This document shows, piece by piece, positions 1-9,679 of a DNA stretch of 64,000 bases. The translations under genes and the position numbers were made by a program. Under the pieces are notes generated by a model. It was not told where the DNA came from, made no database searches, and saw only the letters and a list, made by a program, of their open reading frames with translations. Numbering within the stretch: position 1 is the stretch's first letter; every line of letters begins with the position of its first letter. The DNA is from Methylocystis iwaonis (lineage in GTDB: Bacteria > Pseudomonadota > Alphaproteobacteria > Rhizobiales > Beijerinckiaceae), in contig NZ_AP027142.1 in assembly GCF_027925385.1 (NCBI RefSeq), positions 1,098,001-1,162,000 of the forward strand, given 5' to 3'.

Positions 1-75
1 GCTGTCGCCGGCTCTCTTTGACGCGCGCGAGGCTACAAGTAGTGGCGCAGGGCCGATCGGGCTTCCACGCTCATC

Positions 76-894
76 TCATCTGGGACCGTCGGCCGATTGC
101 GTGGTTCGTGCGATTCGTCGACCATCGGAAGCCGCTTTGCCAAAGGTCCTCCGATACGCGTGAGCAAAGTGGGCCGAGTCGAAAAAGCCCGATGCGTGTG
201 CGGCCTCGGTGAGAGAGGCCCCCTCGGCGACTTGACGCCAGACGCCGCGCAGCCTGCTCCAGGCGCGATACCGACGAAACGGAACTCCGATCTGTCGCGT
301 AAACAGGTGCTGAAAGCGAGAAGCGGATAATCCAACCCTCCGCGCAAGATCGTCCACCGGCGTCAGGTCGGCGTAATGCGCGTGGAGCAAATCGACTGCA
401 GCGGAAAGACGGGGGTCGATGAGCTCTGCATTCGATGTTTCCCTGGCAAACATCGTTACGTCTGACAGCGCATCTTCAAGCCATTGCACGCTCGATGAGT
501 CTTCATAAAACGAGCGGAACAGCGGGATTTCGGCCGAGTCGCCGATCAGCGCGCGGTTGGTCTCCGAAAAATTTCGAAGAAGCGGAGACAGAACCCCCGA
601 CGCGCCCAAATTCGGCTCCAAATAGAGAGCGGCGAAAGGCTCTCCGGCAAAATCCAATTCATGGGAGACGCCGGGGGGGATGATTGCGGCGCGGCATGTA
701 AGCCAAGGGCCGCCTTGCAAGCGCAAACGAAACTTCCCGTAGAGGCCCACCAAGAGAACCGGCGCGCCGCCCTGGTGATCGCCGAGATAGGCTGTGGCCC
801 CGGCCCAGAAGGCGCAGCCCCTCCCGACGTGCAGAACTGGCGCTGGCTGCTCCACTCCCGCAGCACGTTTATACAAGCGCGTCGCATCCGCCAT
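76..894 (-). CDS. AraC family transcriptional regulator
   Basis: The 272-residue protein has the two-part AraC layout. An N-terminal cupin-like sensor spans about residues 15-115 (GRGCAFWAG, then a stretch ending near IIPPGVSHELDF). A C-terminal double helix-turn-helix spans about 155-262, with DDLARRVGLSASRFQHLF and EAAHASGFFDSAHFAHAYRRTFG. Such proteins bind DNA and respond to a small ligand; the ligand cannot be read from sequence. The gene is divergent from a small membrane protein gene with only 62 bp between the starts, so that gene is the most likely target (inference). The family assignment is firm, the target is not. Confidence 0.88.
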   Translation of the reverse strand: MADATRLYKRAAGVEQPAPVLHVGRGCAFWAGATAYLGDHQGGAPVLLVGLYGKFRLRLQGGPWLTCRAAIIPPGVSHELDFAGEPFAALYLEPNLGASGVLSPLLRNFSETNRALIGDSAEIPLFRSFYEDSSSVQWLEDALSDVTMFARETSNAELIDPRLSAAVDLLHAHYADLTPVDDLARRVGLSASRFQHLFTRQIGVPFRRYRAWSRLRGVWRQVAEGASLTEAAHASGFFDSAHFAHAYRRTFGKAASDGRRIARTTQSADGPR

Positions 895-956
895 CGATAA
901 TCTCCTCAGATCGCAATTCGACGCTGAAACGCGTCGTCATTTAAAGAAGGCCAAAA
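895..956. promoter_or_regulatory. Divergent intergenic region between the AraC regulator and a membrane protein gene
   Basis: This 62-bp spacer separates two outward-facing start codons and must carry signals for both genes. An AAGAAGG Shine-Dalgarno-like stretch precedes the rightward ATG. I see no clear -35/-10 pair or direct repeat that could be named as the AraC operator. Confidence 0.4.
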
Positions 957-1439
957 ATGCGGATTACTTTTCTTTTAGCGTTTGCCGGCCTGTTGCTGGC
1001 AATCGCCCTTACGATCGCCTGGGTTTTGGCGGAAACGCTGTTCTTCCCGCACGGGCAACTCGCAGGGCTCATTGTCGATCGCAACAGTCTCATCAGATCG
1101 CATATAGACTACCTGATGATGGCCCAATTCATATTTCTCTTTGCGCTGCTTTTCCGGCAGTATTCGATCATTCCGCCGTGGTGGGTGATGGGCGCTAGCT
1201 GTTATGGAGCTTTCTTCAATCCCCTGGGATTTCTGAAGTGGGCGCTAATTGCGAAGCCCCCTGCAGACGCGCCGCCGATCGAGCCTCATTTCTCGCTTCA
1301 GGGAGCGGCGACTTTCACCTGCACGACGGTCGGATTTCTCGCAGCCGTCGTGCTCATAATCGGAGCTGCATGGCGATCATCCAAGGCTAGGAGCGAGGCT
1401 TTCGCATCGCAAGCCCGCGCGGACGCCAGCGCTATTTAA
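957..1439 (+). CDS. Small four-helix membrane protein, unknown function
   Basis: The 160-residue protein has four predicted hydrophobic segments, near residues 4-27, 52-68, 72-92 and 116-138, with a short polar C-terminal tail. I recognise no catalytic motif. The ATG is preceded by AAGG at a usable distance. It stands alone on the plus strand, divergent from an AraC-type regulator that probably controls it, and converges with the efflux operon at 1470. It may be a DoxX-like or other small integral membrane protein, but I cannot assign a family. Confidence 0.7.
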   Translation: MRITFLLAFAGLLLAIALTIAWVLAETLFFPHGQLAGLIVDRNSLIRSHIDYLMMAQFIFLFALLFRQYSIIPPWWVMGASCYGAFFNPLGFLKWALIAKPPADAPPIEPHFSLQGAATFTCTTVGFLAAVVLIIGAAWRSSKARSEAFASQARADASAI

Positions 1440-1469
1440 ACCCGTCCGCCGCCGGCCAAAGGACCCGCT

Positions 1470-3110
1470 CTAATTCGCGGGTCTGCCCGGCGGCATGGGC
1501 GCCGCTTCGTAATCGGGCGGCAGCAGAAGCGGCGTTTGCCCGGCCGGCGTGGGCAGCGTCAGTTGATCGGCCGGCGGCGGGGTTTCGGCGGGCAGAAGAT
1601 TGCCCCAATCGGTGCGGTTCATCATGCCTGCCTGCATGATCTCCGGCACGATCGGCTTGCCATTGCGAATTTCCCAACCGCCGCCGAGCGCCTTGTAAAG
1701 GGCGACAAGATTGGTGGCGATGTTCGAGCGCGTGTCAGCGAGCCTGTTACGCTCCTCCAGCAATCGCGTCTGCGCGTCGAGCACGCGCTGAAAATTTTCG
1801 GCGCCTTCGCGATATTGGATGAAGGAAAGCTCGACGGCGCGCTCGGCTGCTTTCACGGAATTTTGCAGACTGGCGGCGCGTTGCTGCGCCTTCAGGAAGC
1901 CGACAAGCGCATCCTCGACCTCGCGGGCGGCTTTGAGCACCGTATCTTCGTAAATGACCAGCGCCTGCTGGAAGCGCGCGTCCTGCGCCCGGATGTTGTT
2001 GGCGATGCGGCCATAGTTGAGAAGCGACCAGCGAAAACTCGGTCCCGTCGAGAGGAAAAGACTGCCGGGCGCGAAGATTTTGCCTAAATCCGAGGCCTGC
2101 ACGCCGATCTCGCCGAAGAGGAAGAAGCGCGGATAGAGATCGGCTTCCGCAATGCCGATGCGCGCGCTCTCGGCGGCCGCGTTCATCTCGGCCTTGTGGA
2201 GATCGGGCCGGCGCCGCAGCAGCTCCGCCGGCAGGCCAACGGCGACGCGCGGCGAGGCGGAGGGGATTTGCCGCGGCCCTTGCAGCAATTTATCCACGCC
2301 ACCCGGCGGGCGGCCGAGCAATACGCTGAGCGCATTTTTGGCGCGCTGCAGACCGGTCTCCAAATCGGGAATGCTGGCGATCGTATTTTCGAGCAAAGCG
2401 CGCTGCTGAGCGACGTCGAGCTCGGACGTTGCGCCCGCGCGGAAGCGCGCTTCGGCGATCTGCAATCCTTCCTTTTGAAGCCGCACGTTCTCGCGCGCGA
2501 TCTCGATGAACCTTTCGAAAGTGCGTACGCTGACATAGCTGCGCGCCACTTCCGCCGTGAGCGAAACGAGCGCATTGTCGTAATCGGCGATCGCGCTCGA
2601 CATTTGCGCTTCCGCAGCCTCGACGTTGCGGCGGTAGCGGCCCCAGAAATCGATCTCCCAGCTCGCGTCGAAGCCGATCGAATAATCGGCGAAGGCGTGC
2701 GTCGGCAGGCTGGCTCTATTCGCGGCCTGTTCGCTGATCTTGTTCCAGGTCGCGGCGCCGCTGCCCTCCTGCTGCTGCGGGAAGAGCTGGCCGATGGCGA
2801 CGCCGAGCTGGGCGCGCGCTTCGAGAATGCGCAGCCCGGCGATCTGCACGGGCAGGTTCTGCTCGGCGGCGAGATGGACGAGCCGATCGAGCGCCGGGTC
2901 CTTGAAGGTCCGCCACCAATTGCTCATCACTTGTTTGTTGGAAACGCGCTTGTCGCTCTTTTCGATCCAATTGTCCTGGACCGAGGCTTCCGGCGGCTGG
3001 AAATCCGGGCCGACCGCGCAGCCGCTGATTGCGAACGCCAGGCCCATCGCAGAAAGGGCGCTTCCGACGAAAGTAGCCGACGGCCGCGGCTTTTTCTTTG
3101 CGCGCATCAT
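1470..3110 (-). CDS. Outer-membrane efflux lipoprotein, NodT/OprM type
   Basis: This is the outer-membrane channel of a tripartite exporter. From the chosen start the protein has 546 residues with a lipoprotein signal: a basic N-terminus, a hydrophobic stretch, and lipobox AISGC with Cys31, followed by the family signature AVGPDF. Two TolC-like repeats follow, with SFRWSLLNYGRIANNIRAQ and SFIQYREGAENFQRVLDAQ type motifs. The start is ATG-ATG at 3110, which overlaps the stop of the upstream permease by 4 bp (ATGA), indicating translational coupling. The open frame extends further upstream but that part only shadows the permease. The C-terminal 50 residues are Pro-rich and probably disordered. 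Confidence 0.93.
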   Translation of the reverse strand: MMRAKKKPRPSATFVGSALSAMGLAFAISGCAVGPDFQPPEASVQDNWIEKSDKRVSNKQVMSNWWRTFKDPALDRLVHLAAEQNLPVQIAGLRILEARAQLGVAIGQLFPQQQEGSGAATWNKISEQAANRASLPTHAFADYSIGFDASWEIDFWGRYRRNVEAAEAQMSSAIADYDNALVSLTAEVARSYVSVRTFERFIEIARENVRLQKEGLQIAEARFRAGATSELDVAQQRALLENTIASIPDLETGLQRAKNALSVLLGRPPGGVDKLLQGPRQIPSASPRVAVGLPAELLRRRPDLHKAEMNAAAESARIGIAEADLYPRFFLFGEIGVQASDLGKIFAPGSLFLSTGPSFRWSLLNYGRIANNIRAQDARFQQALVIYEDTVLKAAREVEDALVGFLKAQQRAASLQNSVKAAERAVELSFIQYREGAENFQRVLDAQTRLLEERNRLADTRSNIATNLVALYKALGGGWEIRNGKPIVPEIMQAGMMNRTDWGNLLPAETPPPADQLTLPTPAGQTPLLLPPDYEAAPMPPGRPAN

Positions 3111-4231
3111 TTCGTCACCGTGATGGATTTTCGAAACAGCGAGAGGCTGTAGCTGAAAAAAGCGAGGCCGATCGCCGCGACCATGACAAATTGCGGCCAA
3201 ACGGCGCTCAAGCCGCCGCCGCGATAGATGATCTTCTGTGAGAAGCTGACGAAGTGCCGCGACGGCAGAAAGACGGTGATGTATTGCAGCCACACCGGCT
3301 GGCTTTCGACCGGCGTGTTGCCGCCCGAAAGCAATTCCAGCACGACGACCACGAGAATGATGAGCAGCGCGAATTGCGCCATGGAGCGTGAGATCGTGCC
3401 GAGGAAGATGCCGAGCGCAGTGGCGAAGAACAGATAGAGCCCGACGCCGGAGAACCATAGGCCGACCGAGCCCGCGAAGGGAACCTCCAGCGCCTTCATC
3501 ACGATGAGATAGAGCGACGCCGCTGTGGCGAAGAGGATCACGAGACTGTTCGCCCAGACTTTCGCCATCGCGATCTCGAAGGCGGTGAGCGGCATGACGA
3601 GGAGATGCTCCAGCGTCCCATGCTCGCGTTCGCGAATCACCGCTGCCCCGGTGAGAATGATAGTCAGTATGGTGATCTCGTTGATGATGCCGACAATGCT
3701 CGCGAACCAGGCGGTGACGCCGTTCGGGTTGAACAGGCGGCGAATGACGAGATCGATGGGTTGGGGCGTCGCCCCGCTGGCGCGGCTGAAGAAGGACGTG
3801 ATGCGCTGATTGACGATATTCTTGATATAGCCGGCGCCGATCGACGCCTGCTGCATTGCGGTGGCGTCGATGCTGAGCTGAATATCGGGATGGCGTCCGG
3901 CGCTGAGATCCGACTGGAAACGCGGTGGAATCGACAAAACGAACATATAGCGTCCCTCGTCCATCGCCGGCTCCGCCTCATCGGCGGTGATCATTTCCGG
4001 CTCCTGGAAGCGCGGCGGATAAAAGGCGTTCATCAGCTCTTTGGAGAGCGCCGAGCGGTCTTCGTCGACGAAAGCGATGGAGGCGTTGTTCACCTCGCTC
4101 GACGTGCCGGTGGCCTGGGCGTAGATCGAGCCCGTGAAAGCATAGGCGACGAAGAAGAGCATGACGGAGTCGCTGGCGAGGCTGCGAAGCTCCTTCAATC
4201 CGAGCCAGAAAATATTGAGCAGCGACTTCAT
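3107..4231 (-). CDS. ABC-2 type transporter permease of the efflux operon
   Basis: This 374-residue inner-membrane protein resembles the E. coli YhhJ type. It has one N-terminal membrane segment (about residues 17-40), a large periplasmic domain (NASIAFVDEDRSALSKEL onward) and five to six C-terminal segments from about residue 170. The conserved ABC-2 stretch REREHGTLEHLLVMPL is present. It lacks an ATPase domain, which the preceding gene supplies. The start MKSLLNIF lies 2 bp after the stop of that gene, and its own stop overlaps the next start. Upstream in-frame codons are rejected because they read through the neighbouring gene in another frame. Confidence 0.9.
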   Translation of the reverse strand: MKSLLNIFWLGLKELRSLASDSVMLFFVAYAFTGSIYAQATGTSSEVNNASIAFVDEDRSALSKELMNAFYPPRFQEPEMITADEAEPAMDEGRYMFVLSIPPRFQSDLSAGRHPDIQLSIDATAMQQASIGAGYIKNIVNQRITSFFSRASGATPQPIDLVIRRLFNPNGVTAWFASIVGIINEITILTIILTGAAVIREREHGTLEHLLVMPLTAFEIAMAKVWANSLVILFATAASLYLIVMKALEVPFAGSVGLWFSGVGLYLFFATALGIFLGTISRSMAQFALLIILVVVVLELLSGGNTPVESQPVWLQYITVFLPSRHFVSFSQKIIYRGGGLSAVWPQFVMVAAIGLAFFSYSLSLFRKSITVTK

Positions 4232-4233
4232 CG

Positions 4234-7014
4234 CTACTTCTCCTGCTTTCTGAGCCCGAGCGTGCTCACGGTCCAGAGAACGGGGATGCAGCAGGCGAGG
4301 AAGATCACGTCGCGCATCAGGAGATCGGCGCCCAGCCCCTTGGTGAAGGCGCCGGTGCTCGCATGCATGTAGTAGCTGGTCGGCCAGATCGAGCCGATGA
4401 TTTTGGCGTTGCCGGAGAGCGTCGAAACCGGCTGCAGCATGCCGGAGAATTGGATCGTGGGCAGCAGCGTGACGATGGCGGTGATGAAGACCGCCGCCAC
4501 CTGGCTGCTCACGAAGGTCGAGATCACGAGGCCGATGCCGGTTGTCGCCGTGACATAGAGCAGGGTGCACAGGGTGAGCATCAGGAAGCTCCCCTTGATC
4601 GGTATGGCGAATACGGTGACCGCCATGGCGACGAGGATGAAATAATTCAGCATGCCGATGGCGATATAGGGAAGCTGCTTGCCGAGCAGATATTCGATCC
4701 GCCGCGTCGGCGTGACGTAGAAATTGATGATCGAGCCGAGCTCCTTCTCGCGCACCACGCTGATCGCCATCAGAATGGCGGGGATCAGGATCAGCAGGAT
4801 CGGCGGAACGCTCGGGACCATCGCATAGACGCTCTCGAACGTCGGATTATACATGTAGCGTTCCTGAAAATTCGCGCTGTATTTTTGCGGCTTCAGATCG
4901 AGCCCGTTGGCGGGATCGCGCAGCGCCGTGCTCTGCACATTCTGCACATATTGCGACACTGTCTCGCCGCGAAACGTATTGGCGCCGTCGACCTGGGCCA
5001 TCACCTCGGGCCGCGCGCCTTTGCGCAGATCCCGTCCGAAACGGGGTGGAATTTCCAGAACGAGCGATATGTCGTCGGCTTGCAGCCGCTTCAGCGCCTG
5101 CTCGGCTGACTCCACCGCCGGCGTTTCGACGAAATAGCGCGGCGTGCCCCGGAACTCGTCGAGATAGGCGCGGCTTTCGAAAGACTGGTCGTGATCGAAG
5201 GTCGCGTAACGAACATGCTCGACATCCGTCGTGATGCCGAAACCGAACACGAGCATCAGCAAAGCCGAGCCGACGAACGCAAAGGCGAGGCGAACCGGGT
5301 CGCGCAGGATTTGCATAGCTTCGTTGGCGCTATAGGCGCGCATGCGCTCGAGCCGCAGCGCAATGCCGGAGAGAGGGGCCGGCGTTTTCTTTTCTTGGCT
5401 GTCATCCGCGGATTTGGCGGCGGCCTCGCTCTTGCCGGCTGCGCCCGCGCCGATTGCATCCTCCATGTAGCCGATGAAGGCTTCCTCCAGCGTGTCGGCG
5501 CCGCGCGCCTCGATGAGCTTCTGCGGCGCGTCGCAGGCCAGCACCTTGCCGGCGTTCATGAGCGAGATGCGGTCGCAGCGCATCGCCTCATTCATGAAGT
5601 GGGTGGTGACGAAAATCGTCACGCCCTGATTGCGCGACAAATCGATCAGCAGTTCCCAGAAGCTGTCGCGCGCGACCGGATCGACGCCGGAGGTGGGTTC
5701 GTCGAGAATGAGGAGCGGCGGATCGTGTAGAACCGCGACAGCGAGCGACAGGCGCTGGCGCAGGCCCATGGGCAAATCGCCGGCGAGCGCGTCCATATAG
5801 GGGCCAAGGCCGAATTTCTCGACGAGAGTGTCGATGCGCGCACGCGCCGTCTCGTCCGGGATATGATAGAGCTTCGCGTCGAGCAGGAGGTTCTGACGCA
5901 CGGTCAATTCGCCATAGAGCGAAAAGGCCTGCGTCATATAGCCGATATTGTTGCGCACCTCTATGCTGCCGGCTTCGACAGACTGGCCGAACAGCGTCGC
6001 AGTCCCTTCCGTGGGCGGCAGCAGGCCGGTGAGCATCTTCATCGTCGTCGACTTGCCGCAGCCATTCGAGCCGAGAAATCCGAAGATTTCGCCGCGCTCG
6101 ATGGTCAGCGTCACATGATCGACCGCGACGAAATCGCCGAAGCGGCGCGTCAGTCCTTTTGCGTCGATCGCGATGTCCGTCTTGCCTGCTGGGCGCGGCG
6201 GAATCGTCAGATCGACATGCCCCGTGCGCTTTTCTTCCGGCAGAAGCTGGATGAAGCATTTTTCCAGATCGCTGACGCCGGTGCGGGCCATCAGCTCGGC
6301 GGGCGCGCCGGTCGCGAGCACCTTGCCCGCGTCCATGGCGACGATCCAATCCCATTGCTGGGCTTCGTCCATATAGGCCGTCGAAATGATGACGCTCATA
6401 GATGGACGGCTGGCGCGGATGTCGTCGATCAGGCTCCAGAATTGGCGGCGCGACAGCGGATCGACGCCGGTCGTGGGCTCGTCGAGTATGAGCAGGTCCG
6501 GCTCGTGCACCAGTGCGCCGCACAGGCCCACTTTCTGCTTCATGCCGCCAGAGAGCTTGCCGGCCGGACGATCGGGGAAGGGGCCGAGACCCGTGGCGTC
6601 GAGAAGCTCTTTGACTTTGTCTGCGCGCTCCTCTTTCGAGAGGCCGAAGAGCCGCGCCATGAAGTCGACGTTCTCTTGCACGCTCAGCTCGAAATAAAGA
6701 TTCTTGCCGAGGCCCTGCGGCATATAGGCGATTCGCGGGCAGGCGTCGCGGCGGTGGCGCGCGTCGGACATGTCGCCGCCGAGCGCGACCACTTTCCCTT
6801 GTTGAATCTGTTTCGAGCCGGCGATCAACGCCAGCAGAGTCGATTTGCCGACGCCGTCGGGCCCGATCACGCCGACCATGCGGCCTGACGGGATCTCGAG
6901 CGAGAGATCATCCACGGCGACCGTCGCGCCATAGCGATGGGTGACGCGCTCGATCGAGACGACGGCGCCCGGCGTTTTGGCCTTTGTGGCGGAGAGCGGC
7001 GGCTCTGTGCTCAT
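4234..7014 (-). CDS. RbbA-like ABC transporter: two ATPase domains fused to an ABC-2 permease
   Basis: The 926-residue protein has three modules. The first nucleotide-binding domain (about 15-240) has Walker A GPDGVGKSTLL, signature LSGGMKQKV and Walker B LLILDEPTTGVDP. The second (about 285-505) has Walker A GSNGCGKSTTM, a modified signature (LPMGLRQRL) and Walker B LLILDEPTSGVDP. The C-terminal half is an ABC-2 permease (about 560-926) with VVREKELGSIINFYVTPT. This is the architecture of E. coli RbbA, encoded between yhiI (HlyD-like) and yhhJ (permease), exactly as here. It likely powers export of a hydrophobic compound or lipid; the substrate is unknown. Confidence 0.92.
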   Translation of the reverse strand: MSTEPPLSATKAKTPGAVVSIERVTHRYGATVAVDDLSLEIPSGRMVGVIGPDGVGKSTLLALIAGSKQIQQGKVVALGGDMSDARHRRDACPRIAYMPQGLGKNLYFELSVQENVDFMARLFGLSKEERADKVKELLDATGLGPFPDRPAGKLSGGMKQKVGLCGALVHEPDLLILDEPTTGVDPLSRRQFWSLIDDIRASRPSMSVIISTAYMDEAQQWDWIVAMDAGKVLATGAPAELMARTGVSDLEKCFIQLLPEEKRTGHVDLTIPPRPAGKTDIAIDAKGLTRRFGDFVAVDHVTLTIERGEIFGFLGSNGCGKSTTMKMLTGLLPPTEGTATLFGQSVEAGSIEVRNNIGYMTQAFSLYGELTVRQNLLLDAKLYHIPDETARARIDTLVEKFGLGPYMDALAGDLPMGLRQRLSLAVAVLHDPPLLILDEPTSGVDPVARDSFWELLIDLSRNQGVTIFVTTHFMNEAMRCDRISLMNAGKVLACDAPQKLIEARGADTLEEAFIGYMEDAIGAGAAGKSEAAAKSADDSQEKKTPAPLSGIALRLERMRAYSANEAMQILRDPVRLAFAFVGSALLMLVFGFGITTDVEHVRYATFDHDQSFESRAYLDEFRGTPRYFVETPAVESAEQALKRLQADDISLVLEIPPRFGRDLRKGARPEVMAQVDGANTFRGETVSQYVQNVQSTALRDPANGLDLKPQKYSANFQERYMYNPTFESVYAMVPSVPPILLILIPAILMAISVVREKELGSIINFYVTPTRRIEYLLGKQLPYIAIGMLNYFILVAMAVTVFAIPIKGSFLMLTLCTLLYVTATTGIGLVISTFVSSQVAAVFITAIVTLLPTIQFSGMLQPVSTLSGNAKIIGSIWPTSYYMHASTGAFTKGLGADLLMRDVIFLACCIPVLWTVSTLGLRKQEK

Positions 7015-7062
7015 GATCTCCGAGCTTCTGCGCGCGTGTCGGTTGGGCGCATCAGCGCCGGC

Positions 7063-8091
7063 TCACGGGCCGTTCTCTTTGGCGGCGGCCGCCTTGCCAT
7101 TGGTCTCGGGCGGCTCCAGCGTCTTCTGCAGCCAGGACGGCCACTCGACGGAATCGTCGAGCTTCACATAGCCGACCCCGCGCACGCCGGTTTTCAAATA
7201 TTCGATGAAAGCGGAGACCGTCTTCTCCGGCACTTTGATCTTGACGCGAAACATCAGCTTCTCACGCTCGCTACGCGTCTCGACCTGCTTCGGCGTGAAT
7301 TGCGCTTCCGGCGAGACGAAGCTCACATAGCCCGCGACGGTGCGGCCCTCGACGTGATCCGGGACGATGCGCGCTTGCGCGCCGAGCCTCACGCGCGCCG
7401 CGTCGGCGGCGGGAAGATAGATTTCCATATAGACGTCTTGGAGATTGACCAGCGTCATCGCCTTGCCGCCGGCCGCGAGAACTTCGCCGACCTCCGCGAG
7501 CTTGTAGAGGACGCGCCCGAGCACCGGCGAGCGCAGCGTCGCGTCGTCGATTCGCGTCTGGATCGTCGCAACCTTCGCCTGTGCGACCGCGACCTCCTGC
7601 AGGATCGTGCGCAACTTGGCTTCTTCTTCCTGGAGACTTGCGGTCGTGGTCTTCAATTGCGTATTGCGCACATCGAGCTCGCGCTGGGAGCCGGCGCGCT
7701 GGGCGACAAGATTCTTGCTGCGAACGACCTCTACTTTTGCAAGCTCGATCTGCGCCTTGATGCGCTCGATCGTCGCCTTCTCAACCGCTTCTTTTTCCTG
7801 AGTGGCGACGACATTGAGCTTGGCTTCCTCAAGCTGCGCTTCAATCGTATTGGTGTCCATCAGGACGCAAATGTCGCCGGGCTTGACGAGGTCGCCTTCC
7901 TGAAAGCGGATTTCCTTGACCCGCAAGGATTCCTTCGGCGAGATGTCGACGAGCTTGGCCTCGACGCGCCCATTGCCGGACGCAATGCCCGCGGGCAGCG
8001 CATTCTGCCGGCTAAGCCAATATTGATAACCAAAATAGCCGCCGATGCCGACGACAGCCGCGACGATGATCAAAGTGGTTCTTCGAGACAT
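7063..8091 (-). CDS. HlyD family periplasmic adaptor of the efflux operon
   Basis: The 342-residue membrane-fusion protein has an N-terminal anchor (TTLIIVAAVVGIGGYFGYQY), a split lipoyl/barrel-sandwich domain (GNGRVEAKLVDISPKESLRV and VLGRVLYKLAEVGEVLAAG) and a long alpha-helical hairpin between them (about residues 90-190, rich in Glu/Lys/Ala). It connects the inner-membrane ABC unit to the NodT-type channel, matching YhiI. I chose the ATG at 8091 (MSRRTT) because a GGGGA motif lies 10 nt upstream; a GTG 24 bp further upstream is in frame but sits beyond that motif. It is the first gene of the four-gene operon. Confidence 0.9.
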   Translation of the reverse strand: MSRRTTLIIVAAVVGIGGYFGYQYWLSRQNALPAGIASGNGRVEAKLVDISPKESLRVKEIRFQEGDLVKPGDICVLMDTNTIEAQLEEAKLNVVATQEKEAVEKATIERIKAQIELAKVEVVRSKNLVAQRAGSQRELDVRNTQLKTTTASLQEEEAKLRTILQEVAVAQAKVATIQTRIDDATLRSPVLGRVLYKLAEVGEVLAAGGKAMTLVNLQDVYMEIYLPAADAARVRLGAQARIVPDHVEGRTVAGYVSFVSPEAQFTPKQVETRSEREKLMFRVKIKVPEKTVSAFIEYLKTGVRGVGYVKLDDSVEWPSWLQKTLEPPETNGKAAAAKENGP

Positions 8092-8207
8092 CGGAGCAAA
8101 TTCCCCGGCCGCCACAACGGAGCGATTCCATCCGCGAGCGGAACACTAGCATTTTTTCGGCGGGAGCAGGGCCATTGGCGCCCTTGTTCACAGGAGATGG
8201 CGAAGCG

Positions 8208-9383
8208 TCATCCGGCGCTCAGGATCTCCCAGGCGCTTTTCGCGATTTCGAGTTCCTCATTGGTTTTTATGACAAAAACGGCCACGCGGGACCGCGCGGC
8301 AGAAATTCTTTGCTCTCCCGGTTGATTCGCGGCCGGGTCGAGCGCGACGCCGAGCCAGGCGCAGCCTTCGCAGACCTCCGCGCGGGTTTCTTTGTCGTTC
8401 TCGCCAATTCCGCCGGTAAAGACGATGGCGTCGAGCCCGCCGAGCGCCGCGGCGAGCGAGCCGATCTCGCGCAGGATGCGATAGACGAAAAGCGCGGTCG
8501 CTTCCCGCGCCGCGGGCTCGGATGAGGCGCGCAGCGTTCGCATGTCGGAGGATATGCCGGAGACGCCGAGGAGCCCCGACTTGCGATAGATCAAATCTTC
8601 GATCTCGCGCGGGCCGAAACCGTATTGGTCGATCATATGCAGCAGCACGCCGGGATCGATCGCGCCGCAGCGCGTGCCCATCATCAGCCCGTCGACGGCG
8701 GTAAATCCCATGGTGCTCGCGACGCTGCGCCCGTCCTTTACCGCGCAGAGGCTCGCGCCATTGCCGAGATGCGCGATGATGACGCGGCCTTTCGCGATCT
8801 CTGGCGCAATCTCTCTCAATCGGCCCGTCACATATTGATAGGAGATGCCGTGAAAGCCGTAACGCCTGACGCCCGCTTCCGAATATTTCCGGGGAATGGC
8901 GAAGAACTGGGCGATCGGCGGCTGAACGCGATGGAAGGCCGTGTCGAAACAGGCGACCTGGGGCAGGTTGGGATGCTCGGCGTGCATGGCGCGGATGACC
9001 GCGAGATTATGCGGCTGATGCAGCGGCGCGAGCGGAATGAAGGACGCAAGCCTTTCGGCGATGTCCCCGGTTACGATCAGGGGCGCGGCGAAATCCGGCC
9101 CGCCGTGCACGACCCGATGGCCCATGATGGAGATGTCCTTGCCGTCGAGCCAGTCTGCGGCGATGCGCATCATTGTCCTTGTGGCGGCGGCGTGGTCGAA
9201 GCCTTCGGGCGGCGGGCTTTCCGTCAAAAGCGTTTCGCCGGCCGCGTTCGAGAGCCTGGCGCGCGGCGTCGCGCCAATGCCTTCGACGAGCCCCTTGAGC
9301 CGCAATTGAGGCGCGGCCGCCGCGTCGAAGACCGCGAATTTTATGCTGGAGGAGCCGGCGTTGACGACGGCGATGCTGGACAT
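8208..9383 (-). CDS. ackA: Acetate kinase
   Basis: The enzyme interconverts acetate plus ATP and acetyl phosphate plus ADP in the cytoplasm. The 391-residue length is typical. Visible family motifs include the N-terminal phosphate-binding NAGSSSIKF, GHRVVHGG, the catalytic region FDTAFH, AHLGNGASLCAV, MGTRCGAIDPG and FTGGIGEN. No phosphotransacetylase or phosphoketolase gene lies next to it, so the source of acetyl phosphate is not shown here. In methanotrophs this enzyme is often discussed with phosphoketolase; that link is background, not evidence from this window. It reads toward the efflux operon with 116 bp between. Confidence 0.95.
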   Translation of the reverse strand: MSSIAVVNAGSSSIKFAVFDAAAAPQLRLKGLVEGIGATPRARLSNAAGETLLTESPPPEGFDHAAATRTMMRIAADWLDGKDISIMGHRVVHGGPDFAAPLIVTGDIAERLASFIPLAPLHQPHNLAVIRAMHAEHPNLPQVACFDTAFHRVQPPIAQFFAIPRKYSEAGVRRYGFHGISYQYVTGRLREIAPEIAKGRVIIAHLGNGASLCAVKDGRSVASTMGFTAVDGLMMGTRCGAIDPGVLLHMIDQYGFGPREIEDLIYRKSGLLGVSGISSDMRTLRASSEPAAREATALFVYRILREIGSLAAALGGLDAIVFTGGIGENDKETRAEVCEGCAWLGVALDPAANQPGEQRISAARSRVAVFVIKTNEELEIAKSAWEILSAG

Positions 9384-9679
9384 GTCGTTGATCCGCTACG
9401 GCGACGAGAGGAGAGTCGCCGTCAGTATACGCTGCGTCGACGCCGGGGTCCGCCTAAAACCGCTCTCCGGCTGGTTTTATGGGTCGGCGCGCGGGCGCGC
9501 TGTCTTCATGGCGCATAGGGCCCTCGCAGCGCGCGAATGTATGCACACGCATCGTCGTGTCGCCGCCCGGCTCGGATCGTCATGAAACATATGCGTCGGC
9601 GTGAACGTCGGGGTTGGAACCCGGCGCATGGGCCGCGCGCGCCCGTCTCGATCGCTTCGAGGGCCACGCTGGCCAAATG

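Noticed and set aside
9384..9679. A gene or riboswitch in the 296-bp gap beside ackA
   Set aside because: No plausible frame, conserved RNA motif or repeat was seen; an NdeI-like CATATG and some G/C-rich stretches are not informative.
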